Below, in pieces: positions 28,816-38,496 of a stretch of 64,000 nucleotides of DNA. This DNA is from Methanobacterium bryantii (lineage in GTDB: Archaea; Methanobacteriota; Methanobacteria; Methanobacteriales; Methanobacteriaceae), in assembly GCF_002287175.1 (NCBI RefSeq), contig NZ_LMVM01000012.1, forward strand, positions 62,001-126,000, read 5' to 3'. The translations under genes and the position numbers were made by a program. The notes beneath the pieces were generated by a model. The model had not been told where the DNA came from, ran no database searches, and saw only the letters and a list, made by a program, of their open reading frames with translations. The stretch's first letter is position 1. Each line of letters opens with the position of its first letter.

Positions 28816-28870
28816 GAGGGCCCTCAAAAATCAATGATTTTTGGGGTACCGAAAATTCATAGAATTTTCG
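28816..28870. repeat. Short-hairpin array C
   Basis: GAGGGCCCTC is a perfect 10-bp palindrome at 28816-28825. CAAAAATC-AAT-GATTTTTG is at 28825-28843, lengthened by CCC/GGG after a mismatch. CGAAAATTC-ATA-GAATTTTCG is at 28850-28870. The array fills the gap between ilvN and the cadD-like gene. Confidence 0.8.
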
Positions 28871-28876
28871 AGTATA

Positions 28877-29377
28877 TTAAATAGTTTTAATACCTCTGGA
28901 CATTGCAGTAGGCCCTGTCCTTGCGATTTCTTTAATTCCGAAACCTTTTACAAGGTCGATAAGAGCGTCAATTTTATCTGATGCCCCTGTCATCTCTATG
29001 GTGAGAGTTTCAGGGCTTACATCTATTACGTGCCCTCTAAAGATATTTACATATTGAACAACTTCGGCCCTTACTTTTTCTGTTGGTGAATGAACTTTAA
29101 TCAGGCAAAGCTCTCTTTTAACAGTATTTTCTGGCTCCAGATCTCTTACCTTAATGACATCTATGATCTTGTTCAACTGTTTTGTAATCTGTTCCAGGAC
29201 TTTCCCATCGCCTTTTGCAATTATGGTCATTCGAGCGATTTCTTCTTGCTCTGAAGTTCCAACTGTGATGCTCTCTATGTTAAATCCCCTTCTTGTAAAG
29301 AGTCCTGCAACTCTCTGGAGTACACCAGGCTTATGAAGTACAAGTGCGCTAATAATGTGGGTTCTTTGATCTTCCAT
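28877..29377 (-). CDS. ilvN: Acetolactate synthase small (regulatory) subunit
   Basis: ACT-domain subunit that stimulates IlvB and confers feedback control by valine. The N-terminal ACT domain (HIISALVLHKPGVLQRVAGLFTRRG) and the second half with ELCLIKVHSP are typical. The open frame extends far upstream, but GGTGATTAAG places the ATG at 29377, one base after the ilvB stop, so the pair is translationally coupled. 167 aa, normal. Confidence 0.95.
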   Translation of the reverse strand: MEDQRTHIISALVLHKPGVLQRVAGLFTRRGFNIESITVGTSEQEEIARMTIIAKGDGKVLEQITKQLNKIIDVIKVRDLEPENTVKRELCLIKVHSPTEKVRAEVVQYVNIFRGHVIDVSPETLTIEMTGASDKIDALIDLVKGFGIKEIARTGPTAMSRGIKTI

Positions 29378-29378
29378 C

Positions 29379-31118
29379 TTAATCACCTGCCCTTTCTTTA
29401 GCTGTTTCATGATATGGTACATCTTCAGAGTTGTTAGACTCGGTTTTGTACTCCCCAACTATTTCGGTGAGGCCGCATCCCGGCGGTACCATTGGAAGGA
29501 TTTCATCTGGATCAATTGTAACGTCGATGAGTGTTGGTTCACCTGAGTTAATTGCACTGGAAAGTACCTCACGAAGTTCACCAGGCCTTTCTACACGGTC
29601 TGCAGCAACTCCAAATGCTTCTGCAAGTTTAACAAAGTCAGGAGACTCTCCTAAGTGAGTATGTGACAACCGTTTCTCGTAAAATAGGTTTTGCCACTGA
29701 GCAACCATTCCTAAATATCTGTTATCTAAAACACAGATTACAACTGGAATGTCGTATTCTTTCACAGTTGCAAGTTCCTGTGATACCATTAAGAACCCAC
29801 CGTCACCAGCAACAGCTACAACATCGCTTTCAGGCATTGCAACTTTTGCACCTATTGCAGCAGGGAACCCGAATCCCATAGTTCCAAGCCCTCCAGATGA
29901 TAGGAAGGTTTTAGGTTTTCTGGATGTGAAGTAGTGAGCCATCCACATCTGGTTCTGTCCAACATCTGTTGTCACGATTGTATCATCATCTACAGCTTCT
30001 GCTATTTCCCTTATAACCTGCTGTGGTTTTAATGGTGTATCATCAAATGACATTTTAGGTATGCATGTTTGTTTGAAGTTTTTAACACGGTTTACCCATT
30101 CCATGCTTTTATTGCTCATTTTATTTTGAGAGATAGCTCTTATGAGGTTTGATAAAATGATCTTTGCATCACCGACAATCGGAATGTCAACATCTACATT
30201 TTTCCCTATTTCTGCAGGGTCGATATCTATGTGGATTATTTTGGCACCTTTAGCAAATTCACTTATTTTTCCTGTTGTCCTGTCTGAGAACCTGCATCCA
30301 ACAGCAATCAGACAATCACATTTATCTACAGCAAAATTAGCAGGTAATCTGCCGTGCATCCCGAGCATTCCAAGGGAAAGGTCATGATCTTCAGGGAAAG
30401 ATCCTTTACCCAGAAGTGAAGTTGTTACTGGGGCTCCAACTAATTCTGAAAGCTTTAGGAGCTCTCCTGATGAATTTGATATGATAACTCCACCACCTGC
30501 AAGTATAACTGGTTTTTTAGCGTTTCCAATTAAGCTTGCTGCCCTCTTTATCTGTAGAGGATGGCCTTTTCTTGTTGGTTTGTATCCTGGTAAAGTGATT
30601 TTGACATCATTTTCAAAATCTAATTCCTGTTCCTGGATATCTTTTGGTAGATCTAGAACTACTGGTCCTGGTCTTCCGGTCCCTGCTATATAAAATGCTG
30701 ATTTAACCATTTCGGGAATTTCTTTTGAAGTTATAGGTTGGAAATTATGTTTAGTAATAGGCATTGTCATTCCAATTGTATCTACTTCTTGGAACGCGTC
30801 GTTACCAATTAGTCCTGTTGGAACCTGTCCTGCAATAGCAACGATTGGGGATGAGTCCATATAAGCAGTGGCTATCCCTGTCACGAGATTTGTTGCTCCA
30901 GGACCTGATGTTGCAATACAAACACCCACTTTTCCAGATGCCCTTGCATATCCATCTGCAGCGTGAGCTGCGCATTGTTCATGTCTTACTAAAATGTGTC
31001 TTAGGTCAGAATCGTAGATCATATCGTATAGAGGAAGTAACTGTCCTCCTGGATATCCAAATACAACATCTACTCCCTGATTTTCCAGTGATTTAAGTAG
31101 TGCTTCTCCGCCTCTCAT
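29379..31118 (-). CDS. ilvB: Acetolactate synthase large (catalytic) subunit
   Basis: ThDP-, Mg2+- and FAD-dependent enzyme that condenses pyruvate to acetolactate or with 2-oxobutyrate. The catalytic glutamate is in VRHEQCAAHAADGYARASG near 46; the ThDP motif GDGGFLMVSQELATVKEYDIP-to-NN-like (VLDNRYLGMV) block is near 440-480. The ATG at 31118, after AGGTG, is chosen over a GTG three codons upstream. About 579 aa. It is the first gene of the leftward ilvBN unit. Confidence 0.97.
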   Translation of the reverse strand: MRGGEALLKSLENQGVDVVFGYPGGQLLPLYDMIYDSDLRHILVRHEQCAAHAADGYARASGKVGVCIATSGPGATNLVTGIATAYMDSSPIVAIAGQVPTGLIGNDAFQEVDTIGMTMPITKHNFQPITSKEIPEMVKSAFYIAGTGRPGPVVLDLPKDIQEQELDFENDVKITLPGYKPTRKGHPLQIKRAASLIGNAKKPVILAGGGVIISNSSGELLKLSELVGAPVTTSLLGKGSFPEDHDLSLGMLGMHGRLPANFAVDKCDCLIAVGCRFSDRTTGKISEFAKGAKIIHIDIDPAEIGKNVDVDIPIVGDAKIILSNLIRAISQNKMSNKSMEWVNRVKNFKQTCIPKMSFDDTPLKPQQVIREIAEAVDDDTIVTTDVGQNQMWMAHYFTSRKPKTFLSSGGLGTMGFGFPAAIGAKVAMPESDVVAVAGDGGFLMVSQELATVKEYDIPVVICVLDNRYLGMVAQWQNLFYEKRLSHTHLGESPDFVKLAEAFGVAADRVERPGELREVLSSAINSGEPTLIDVTIDPDEILPMVPPGCGLTEIVGEYKTESNNSEDVPYHETAKERAGD

Positions 31119-31127
31119 TATAAACAC

Positions 31128-31463
31128 CTGTAAAATTTATGTATATTATTGGCTAGTTTTCATATTTATTTATTCTGAGATATATTAATGTTCATATAAT
31201 CTCTTTTGGATAGCTGGAATTAATTATGATCCAAAACATCCTTAATATTTAAAATTAAATTAATATTAAAGGGGATATTCTCATTTTTAAACCAGATTCA
31301 TATCCAAAAATAATCAGTTAGCAGCAATATAGGCTCTAAAATTATTTTTTATTAGTTGAAATATTACTGGGTAAATACTTAATTTATAAGCTTTGAATAT
31401 TTTAAAATTTCCTCAAAACTTGGAACATATAAGTAAATCAGATATTTGTTGAATTTAATGTCT
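31128..31463. other. Intergenic region, ilvB promoter side
   Basis: No gene is seen. It must contain the ilvB promoter at its left end; the rest is AT-rich with no strong hairpin that I can support. Confidence 0.5.
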
Positions 31464-31834
31464 TTAATGACCTTGCTTGTTAAGAACTTCTTCTATAGCG
31501 CTGCGCAGTTCACTATCAACAAAAGGTTTCACTAAATAACCAAAAGGCCCGTTATTTTTGCCCTGTTAAGTGTCTGATTGTCAGAATGTGCTGTAAGATA
31601 TATTATGGGAATGTCAAAATGTTCACGTATTCGCTCTGCAGTCTCTATTCCGTCAATTTCTCCCTTAAGTACAATATCCATCAACACTAAGTCGGGCTGG
31701 GACTTTTTAACTTCTTCGATAGCTTTTTCTCCAGAAGATACAACAGCCAGCACACCATAACCAAGATGTTCTACTTTATCCTGTATATCCAGCGCCACGA
31801 TGCTTTCATCTTCAACTATCAGTATATTTACCAT
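31464..31834 (-). pseudogene. Single-domain response regulator (receiver), frameshifted
   Basis: The receiver domain starts MVNILIVEDESIVALDIQ and carries the phospho-acceptor in LVLMDIVLKG near residue 52 and the Thr/Ser region IIYLTAHSDNQTL. The frame stops at 31532 after TGLLVI. Adding one G in the GGCCC stretch around 31546-31550 restores TGPFGYLVKPFVDSEL, including the conserved lysine, and the frame then runs to a stop at 31464 (QGH). So one base is missing. Real loss or a sequencing error cannot be told apart. No kinase is nearby. Confidence 0.8.
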
Positions 31835-32194
31835 TATTAAGCTCCTCTAATGACTTCTCTGCATTAATTTAGTTCATGCTGTTATTTATAGCCATTTTTT
31901 CTAATTATATGTAATTATTCATTATGTTGTGTCACTTGTATTTTCTTTAGATTATTGCTGTTATCTGATAAACATATAACGAGCAGAAATTTTAATATTT
32001 TTAATAGTTTTATCTATAGGTTTATCTATTAAATAATAAACCATTTTTATAGGGGTCATGTCTATAGATTTATAAAAGGAGAATTTATAGAGATAATAAA
32101 AAATCAGGAAATTTTTAGTCTTTAGTTTTATATCAAGAATAGGTACTTAATTTAAAATTTCAGATTCATAGATTTTATTTAAAGGAGGATTTAT
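31835..32194. other. Intergenic region between divergent receiver gene and purD
   Basis: No ORF is credible. Several CTATAG/TTTATA boxes crowd the right half (around 32000-32090), fitting divergent promoters. The strong AAAGGAGG for purD is at the far right. Confidence 0.45.
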
Positions 32195-33505
32195 ATGAAG
32201 ATTCTTGTAGTAGGTACAGGGGCGAGGGAACACGCTATTTGTAAAGCAGTAGAAGGAAATGCAGAACTATATTCAGTTATGAGCAATAAAAATCCCGGGA
32301 TAGCGCGAATATCTAAATATCAAATAGGGAGTGAAAATGACATTGAAGCTGTAAAGAAGTTTGCAACTCAAAATAAGATTGATATAGCTGTAATTGGGCC
32401 TGAAGCCCCTCTTGAAAAGGGTATTGTTGATGCTCTACAGGCAGAAGGCATAAGCTGTGTTGGGCCGACAATGGAAGCAGCTAAAATTGAAACAGATAAA
32501 GTTTTCATGAGAAACCTTTTTGAAAACTATAAAATACCTGGATCTTTAACCTACAGAGTTTTTGATAACTATGAAGATATCAGCGATTTCATCGATGAAT
32601 TTGGGGAAGATATTGTTGTTAAACCTGTAGGGTTAACCGGTGGAAAAGGAGTTAAGATTGTTGGAGAACAATTAAAAGATCTAGAAGAAGCTAAAAACTA
32701 CGCTAAAGAAGTAGTAGACACTAAAATGGGTGGATATGCCAGCGTAGTGCTCGAAGAACGTGCTATAGGCGAAGAATTTACAGTTCAGGCATTTGTAGAT
32801 GGTAAGAACATAGCTCCAATGCCTGCAGCCCAGGACCACCCATATGCATTTGAAGGAGATGAAGGGCCTATAACTGGAGGAATGGGGTCTTATTCTGATA
32901 AAGGAGGATTACTCCCATTTTTAGATAAAAAAAGTTATGATGAATCTGTTAAAATAATGGAAGAAACAGTTAAGGCTATTAATAAAGAGGCTGGACCTTA
33001 CAAAGGATTTTTATATGGACAGTTCATGCTGTGCAGGGACGGCCCGAAGCTCATAGAATACAATGCCCGATTTGGTGATCCAGAAGCCATGAACGTTCTA
33101 TCTCTGCTTAATTCTAATTTTGTAGATATTTGTGAAGGTATCGTTAACGGGAATCTTAAAGGAGCTAAATTTGAAAATAAAGCTACTGTTTGTAAATACA
33201 TCGTGCCAGAAGGATACCCTGGAAATGCAGTTCCAAACCAGGTAATCGACGTGGACGAAGCTAAAATTAACGAAGCCGGCGCCCAGGTTTATTACGCGGC
33301 TGTAAATGAGAAGGACGGAAAAGTTTACTCCTCTTCTTCAAGAGCCCTTGGCCTCGTTGCAATTGGTGAATCAATAGAAGAAGCTGAAAAGCTGTGTGAA
33401 GACGCTACAAAATACGTAAAAGGTGATGTTTATCACAGAAGGGATGTTGGAACAACAGATCTTGTACAGAAACGAGTTAAACATATGGAAAAAATCAGAA
33501 AATAA
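32195..33505 (+). CDS. purD: Phosphoribosylamine-glycine ligase (GAR synthetase)
   Basis: ATP-grasp enzyme, second step of purine synthesis. The N-terminal MKILVVGTGAREHAI, the ATP-grasp lid VVKPVGLTGGKGVKIV near 140, QDHPYAFEGDEGPITGGMGSYS near 210 and LIEYNARFGDPEAMNVL near 285 are diagnostic. At 436 aa it is full length. AAAGGAGG precedes the ATG with good spacing. Monocistronic, ending in a strong hairpin. Confidence 0.97.
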   Translation: MKILVVGTGAREHAICKAVEGNAELYSVMSNKNPGIARISKYQIGSENDIEAVKKFATQNKIDIAVIGPEAPLEKGIVDALQAEGISCVGPTMEAAKIETDKVFMRNLFENYKIPGSLTYRVFDNYEDISDFIDEFGEDIVVKPVGLTGGKGVKIVGEQLKDLEEAKNYAKEVVDTKMGGYASVVLEERAIGEEFTVQAFVDGKNIAPMPAAQDHPYAFEGDEGPITGGMGSYSDKGGLLPFLDKKSYDESVKIMEETVKAINKEAGPYKGFLYGQFMLCRDGPKLIEYNARFGDPEAMNVLSLLNSNFVDICEGIVNGNLKGAKFENKATVCKYIVPEGYPGNAVPNQVIDVDEAKINEAGAQVYYAAVNEKDGKVYSSSSRALGLVAIGESIEEAEKLCEDATKYVKGDVYHRRDVGTTDLVQKRVKHMEKIRK

Positions 33506-33511
33506 TTCAAG

Positions 33512-33531
33512 GGGTAATAAAATTATTACCC
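33512..33531 (+). terminator. Hairpin terminator after purD
   Basis: GGGTAATAA and TTATTACCC form a 9-bp perfect stem with a 2-base AA gap starting six bases after the purD stop; TATTTT follows. Placement fits an intrinsic-type terminator. Confidence 0.65.
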
Positions 33532-33758
33532 TATTTTAAATTAACTTGAAAAGCTTTAATAGTTCAGTATTAAACTGAAATAGAATAGAATGAATTATGA
33601 GGATTAATGAACTGAATAAAAAGGTTAAATCATTTTATTTGGTTTGAATTCTCTAGAAAATAATTCATTTAGAATTAGAGAAAAGTAGATATAGTATGAT
33701 TTAAATAAACATTTCCTTCAATAAATAAGGCATAATGAATACAATTTGGAGTGAAAAT

Positions 33759-34667
33759 ATGAATCATCTTTTATCAATGGAAGATGCCAGGGATCATGTA
33801 AATGAAATACTGGATCTCTCTAGAAAATTTAAGAATGGAGAAATCCCTGGAGAGCCTTTAGCTAAGAAAACACTTGCTATGGTTTTTGAGAAGGCATCAA
33901 CAAGGACTAGAATATCTTTTGAAGTTGGAATGTATCAGCTCGGTGGAAACGCGCTTTATCTATCTAGAGAAGACCTTCAACTTGGTCGTGGTGAAATAGT
34001 GGAAGATACCGCCAGAGTTATGAGTAGATATGTTGATGGAGTAATGATCAGGGCCAAGGAACATGATGATGTTTTAGAATTTTCACGGTATTCTGATGTA
34101 CCAGTTATTAATGGCCTTACAAACAAGGAACACCCTTGCCAGGCATTTGCAGATCTTTTAACCATATATGAAAAGAAAAATAGTTTTGATGTAAAACTTG
34201 CCTTTGTTGGAGATGGAAACAACGTCTGTAATTCATTATTATTTGCATCCGCATTTGTAGGGATGGACATGGATGTAGTATGCCCTCCAGGATATGAACC
34301 TGATGCGGAAATATTTAAAAAGGCAAAAAAATATGCTGAAGAAACTGATGCAGAACTTAAAATAGTTAATGATACTGAAGCTGGAGTCGAAGGTGCCGAC
34401 GCTGTTTATACTGATGTATGGATCAGTATGGGAGACGAGGAAGAGGCTTCAAAAAGACTCAAGGCATTTGCAGACTATCAGGTAAATAAAGACCTTATAG
34501 GTCAGGCAAATGAAAATGCAATTATTTTGCACTGTTTACCAGCTATTCGGGGACAGGAAATTACTGCAGACATGTTGAATTCTACCCAGTCAGCAATATG
34601 GGATCAGGCTGAAAACAGGCTTCACGCCCAAAAAGCGGTGCTTTACAAATTATTGGGGAAGAAATAA
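33759..34667 (+). CDS. argF: Ornithine carbamoyltransferase
   Basis: Makes citrulline from ornithine and carbamoyl phosphate in arginine synthesis. The phosphate-binding FEKASTRTRISFEVG is near residue 45, HPCQAFADL near 125, and the ornithine-site HCLPAIRGQEI near 262. The open frame has an ATG at 33735, but GGAGTG lies seven bases before the ATG at 33759 (MNHLLSM), which is preferred. About 302 aa. Monocistronic. It is the paralogue of pyrB at the left end of the window. Confidence 0.96.
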   Translation: MNHLLSMEDARDHVNEILDLSRKFKNGEIPGEPLAKKTLAMVFEKASTRTRISFEVGMYQLGGNALYLSREDLQLGRGEIVEDTARVMSRYVDGVMIRAKEHDDVLEFSRYSDVPVINGLTNKEHPCQAFADLLTIYEKKNSFDVKLAFVGDGNNVCNSLLFASAFVGMDMDVVCPPGYEPDAEIFKKAKKYAEETDAELKIVNDTEAGVEGADAVYTDVWISMGDEEEASKRLKAFADYQVNKDLIGQANENAIILHCLPAIRGQEITADMLNSTQSAIWDQAENRLHAQKAVLYKLLGKK

Positions 34668-34740
34668 CCCTTTTATTTCTTTAATATACTATTTTTTTAT
34701 TCAGTATCTAATTTTTAAATTGAAAATAAAACTACTTTTA

Positions 34741-36168
34741 TTATTTAAATGAAGCAAGAAAACCATTTACAACATCTCTTGCAGACTGTATCAAAGGATT
34801 TTTAGATTTTACAGGTGTTTGCATGCCTTTTAACCTGTCAATCCTGAAATAAACAGGGGGATGAGTATCCCACGATAACCATCTTGGAATTTTAGACCCA
34901 ACTTTTTCCATTTGAAGTCTTTGATATGCTATTTTTCGAAGGGCTTCTGCAAGTATATCTGGTTGACCAACCTTCATGGCTGATAAAAGGTCTGCCCTGG
35001 TTTCAAAGAACTTGCCTACGAAGAAAATAAGGGCCATAACTACTATTATGTATATTATGGGGTTAATAATTACAAGAGGGAACAGGACAGTAAATCTCAA
35101 TATGAACTCGCCGGAAATTATGCTGAATAGTATTAGGGGGTCTCTTCCTTGAAGGTGCCCCATTTCATGGCCTAAAACACTTAATATTTCTTTTTCATTT
35201 AATTGAACAAGTAAACCAGTTGTAATGAGTACAAGTCCTTTACTTGGGGTAGGACCAGTAGCTGCTGCATTTGCAATCATGGTATTTGAGATCACGATTT
35301 TAGGCATAGGCAGGCCAAAACTATCGGCAGCTTTTTTAACGATGTCGTACACATTGACGGTTTTATACAGGCTGCGGTATGGGTTGCAGCTGAAGCCGTA
35401 CTTTTCCAGAACTTCATCTCCCAGCTTACATGTTGGTTTTATGCCTTGATTAAATGTCCGGTCGTAGATTTCCTTTTTTATCTGCGTTACAGTTTCTTTT
35501 CCAAATTTTTCCTGAAACTCTTTAAATTCTTTAAATGGCAGCTGGTATTCCAGTATATGGACATATGGATTTTGAAGGGAAACATTCCATTTATTCCCAT
35601 ATGCAAGGATTTTATTTGAAAAAAGAACAATTACAAACTGAGAAATTAAAATAAGGGCCACTGCATAATATAATCCGAATAAAAAGAATAAAACGATATT
35701 AAATGCAAAAAACAGGATGTAAACCAAAAGGAGGCTGCTGGTAAAAAGCTGGTCTCCAGTGCGTTTTTTGGATGTAGGGGGCTGTTCGGGTATAACCTTT
35801 TCTCCTTCCACCCATGAAAAATAAATGGTTGAACTGCGGATATTATCTTCAAATAGATGAACTATGAAGTAGATATCGTCTTTAATGGATTCTGTAAATT
35901 TAGACGGAGTTCCATCACCGGGTATTAATGTGAGTTCTACAGGATTTCCTGACTTAACTTCTGCTTCTATCTGAAAACCATGTGCAGGGTCTTTTGCTGT
36001 AAATAATAGTCGATTAGCATTTTCTTCTTTTACCCTTCTTACATTTGAGAAGTACTCCGGCTTAACCATCAGATAATTTTCATCAATAAAACTTAGAACT
36101 TCGTCGTGGTATTCTTGGGATATATCAAAATCAATTAAAAAAGTTTGAGTTTCAGGGATTTCAATCAT
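34741..36168 (-). CDS. M48 family membrane metalloprotease (HtpX/Ste24-like)
   Basis: Zinc protease of the membrane. The HEXXH motif is in SVLGHEMGHLQGRDP near residue 335, with the third ligand likely in ETRADLLSA near 392. An N-terminal soluble region of about 140 residues comes before a pair of helices (LVYILFFAFNIVLFFLFGLYYA near 150), and two more helices follow the active site (near 350 and 370). 475 aa, longer than bacterial HtpX (about 290) because of the N-terminal extension. Probably involved in membrane protein quality control. Confidence 0.88.
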   Translation of the reverse strand: MIEIPETQTFLIDFDISQEYHDEVLSFIDENYLMVKPEYFSNVRRVKEENANRLLFTAKDPAHGFQIEAEVKSGNPVELTLIPGDGTPSKFTESIKDDIYFIVHLFEDNIRSSTIYFSWVEGEKVIPEQPPTSKKRTGDQLFTSSLLLVYILFFAFNIVLFFLFGLYYAVALILISQFVIVLFSNKILAYGNKWNVSLQNPYVHILEYQLPFKEFKEFQEKFGKETVTQIKKEIYDRTFNQGIKPTCKLGDEVLEKYGFSCNPYRSLYKTVNVYDIVKKAADSFGLPMPKIVISNTMIANAAATGPTPSKGLVLITTGLLVQLNEKEILSVLGHEMGHLQGRDPLILFSIISGEFILRFTVLFPLVIINPIIYIIVVMALIFFVGKFFETRADLLSAMKVGQPDILAEALRKIAYQRLQMEKVGSKIPRWLSWDTHPPVYFRIDRLKGMQTPVKSKNPLIQSARDVVNGFLASFK

Positions 36169-36288
36169 TATATAATTATTATTTGTCTTTATAAGTTAAA
36201 TAATTTATGAAAACCCATTTAGAATCTTTTCTTTTTAAAAAGGGATTCATATTTCAGTTAATGAAAAAGAAAAAAATAGGGCCTCTGG

Positions 36289-37971
36289 TTACATGGATTC
36301 AGGTGCCTTTATTCCCATAAGATCAAGACAGTTTCTAATGGTTATCCTTGACTTATCCACTAAAAGTAACCTGACAACCTCTTCTTCTGCACCTATTACT
36401 GGAACAGACTTGTAGAACCTGTTGAATGCCCCTGCCAGATCCATAGCATACTGCGCAAGAGGATGTATCCTGTTAATTTTTGCTGATTCTTCAATAACCG
36501 CGGTGAACTTGGAAAGCATTTTTACAAGTTCTATTTCAAAAGGATGGTTCAATATTTGGTCTTGAGTATCGATACCTGCATCAAAGCCTGCTTTTTCAAG
36601 CAGTTTGCATGCTCTTGCATGGGCGTATTGAATCGATGCACATCCCCTTTCAAAACTGAGGGCTTCTTCCCATTTAAACACTATATGCTTTTCTGGAGAT
36701 AATTTGACTATGAAGTACCTTATAGCACCTATACCAATGTCTGTAGCAATTTTAAGGGCTTCTTCATCAGTTAAATCCGATCTCCTATTTTTAATTTCAG
36801 CAAGAGCACGGTTTACAGCTTCATCAACCAATTCATCTACTGAAATAAACACTCCTCTTCGTGTAGACATTGAACCTTCAGGGAGAGTTATAAACTCATA
36901 AAATACAACTTCTGGGCTTTTTCCATCTAATAAGTTAAGTGCTACACTTATTTGGTCTACTGCAAGCTTGTGGTCGGATCCTAAGATGTCTATCATTTCA
37001 TCGGAGTTGTCTGATTTTTCAAGGTGATAAGCAAGGTCCCTTGTTGAATAAAGAGAAGTTCCATCGGATCTTGTAAGTACAAGCTCTTTTTCTATGCCGT
37101 AATCTTCAAGGGGAAGGTATAAAACTTCATTTCTTTTAGTATATTTACTTAGTTTGTCCAGGATTTCGCTAACGGCATGGTTTCTTATAAACTTGCTTTC
37201 CCAGACAAAGGCATCATGATAAATGTTTAAATCGTTTAATGTTGATTCAATTCCACTTATACATTTTTCTACGATGTTTTTAAAGACTTTTTCAAGTTCT
37301 GGATCGGCGCCGCTTTCATATCTTTTTAAAATGGCATTGATTTCTGTTTTAAGGCTTTCATCGGCACGTAATTTTTCATTTATCTGGAAGTAGATTTTTC
37401 CAATTTCATGGTCTACTTTTTCTTTTTCTTCTATTTTAAAATCAAAATTTAGTAATCCCCATGCAATTATCCCTATTTGCCGGCCCATATCGTTTACATA
37501 ATACTGAGTTTCCACATTATACCCTGCAGAACGCAGTATTCTTGCTAAAGAATCGCCTATTATTGCATTTCTAACATGGCCAATGTGTAATGGCCCGTTA
37601 GGGTTTGCAGATGTGTGTTCGAGGATTATTTTTTTATTTTTATCTTCTAACTGCCCGTAATTTTCATCTATGGAGTCTAAAACCAGTTTTGAAAAGTTAT
37701 TATAGTTTATGAAGAAATTGATGTAAGGACCTTTCATTTCCACAGAGCTGAAAACTTCAGGAAATTCTATAACATTTAAAATGGCCTTGGTTATTTCCAT
37801 GGGTGGTTTTTTAAGCTGTTTTGCAAGTTGAAATGATACGGTTGATGCGAGATCTCCAAGATCTGCATTCGGAGGTTCCTCAACTTTAATTTCAGATGGT
37901 TTTTCATATCCTAAAGATTCAATTGCATTTTTTAAAGATTTTACTGCTTCTTTTTCTAGCATTCTGTACAT
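36289..37971 (-). CDS. argS: Arginyl-tRNA synthetase
   Basis: Class I synthetase. The HIGH signature is in ANPNGPLHIGHVRNAIIG near residue 115, and the KMSKS counterpart is degenerate, GSMSTRRGVF near 370, as is normal for archaeal ArgS. The N-terminal additional domain (Add1) and the C-terminal DALR-type anticodon domain are both present. 560 aa, full length. GGTGAATCT precedes the ATG. Stand-alone gene; hairpin array D follows on its upstream side. Confidence 0.96.
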   Translation of the reverse strand: MYRMLEKEAVKSLKNAIESLGYEKPSEIKVEEPPNADLGDLASTVSFQLAKQLKKPPMEITKAILNVIEFPEVFSSVEMKGPYINFFINYNNFSKLVLDSIDENYGQLEDKNKKIILEHTSANPNGPLHIGHVRNAIIGDSLARILRSAGYNVETQYYVNDMGRQIGIIAWGLLNFDFKIEEKEKVDHEIGKIYFQINEKLRADESLKTEINAILKRYESGADPELEKVFKNIVEKCISGIESTLNDLNIYHDAFVWESKFIRNHAVSEILDKLSKYTKRNEVLYLPLEDYGIEKELVLTRSDGTSLYSTRDLAYHLEKSDNSDEMIDILGSDHKLAVDQISVALNLLDGKSPEVVFYEFITLPEGSMSTRRGVFISVDELVDEAVNRALAEIKNRRSDLTDEEALKIATDIGIGAIRYFIVKLSPEKHIVFKWEEALSFERGCASIQYAHARACKLLEKAGFDAGIDTQDQILNHPFEIELVKMLSKFTAVIEESAKINRIHPLAQYAMDLAGAFNRFYKSVPVIGAEEEVVRLLLVDKSRITIRNCLDLMGIKAPESM

Positions 37972-38176
37972 AGATTCACCGTATAATCGTTATAATGCAT
38001 TTATTTCAATATTAAAAGTTGTATAATTATATATTTGCATGAGCATTTCATTAGCATATACACTTTTAACGTAAATGCAGTGTAAAAATATTTTTGAAAT
38101 TAAATATAGTACTTATTAATAATCTTTCAAAATTCTCTAAATTAAGATATTGTCACGCCTATTAAAAAGTATTTTC

Positions 38177-38406
38177 AAAAAATTCGTAGAATTTTTTAAA
38201 CTTTCGAAATCTCTGATTTCGAAGCCGTAGGAAGCATAGTTTCCTGGCCACAAATCGAAGATTTGTAGGGCCCGAACACGATGTGTTCGACGGCCACAAA
38301 AATCCCTCAAAAATTCTCCAAATTTTTGGGGCACAGAAAAATGCTTCGCATTTTTTTAAGCTGTCAAAATCTTTGATTTTGACGCGACAAACACTTCGTG
38401 TTTGTC
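38177..38406. repeat. Short-hairpin array D
   Basis: At least eight consecutive hairpins with mostly 3-nt loops fill the gap between argS and the signal peptidases. They are AAAAAATTC-GTA (38177-38197), TTCGAAATC-TCT (38203-38223), AGGAAGC-ATA (38229-38245, one wobble), CAAATC-GAA (38251-38265), CGAACAC-GAT (38273-38289), a degenerate CAAAAATT pair (about 38307-38330), AAAAATGC-TTC (38337-38355), GTCAAAATC-TTT (38363-38383) and GACAAACAC-TTC (38386-38406). AGCT arms at 38359 and 38407 bracket the last two. Connectors GCCGTAGG and GGCCAC recur. Confidence 0.85.
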
Positions 38407-38496
38407 AGCTCTGATTTTCGCCGGTTTTTAAATTTTGATAAAATTTTTAAAAAAAGGTATATTTGGCAATAAAAAGGAATTTGCCAGTTGATTTTG

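Noticed and set aside
38137..38334. 65-codon minus-strand frame
   Set aside because: It lies wholly in hairpin array D and has no family match or ribosome site.
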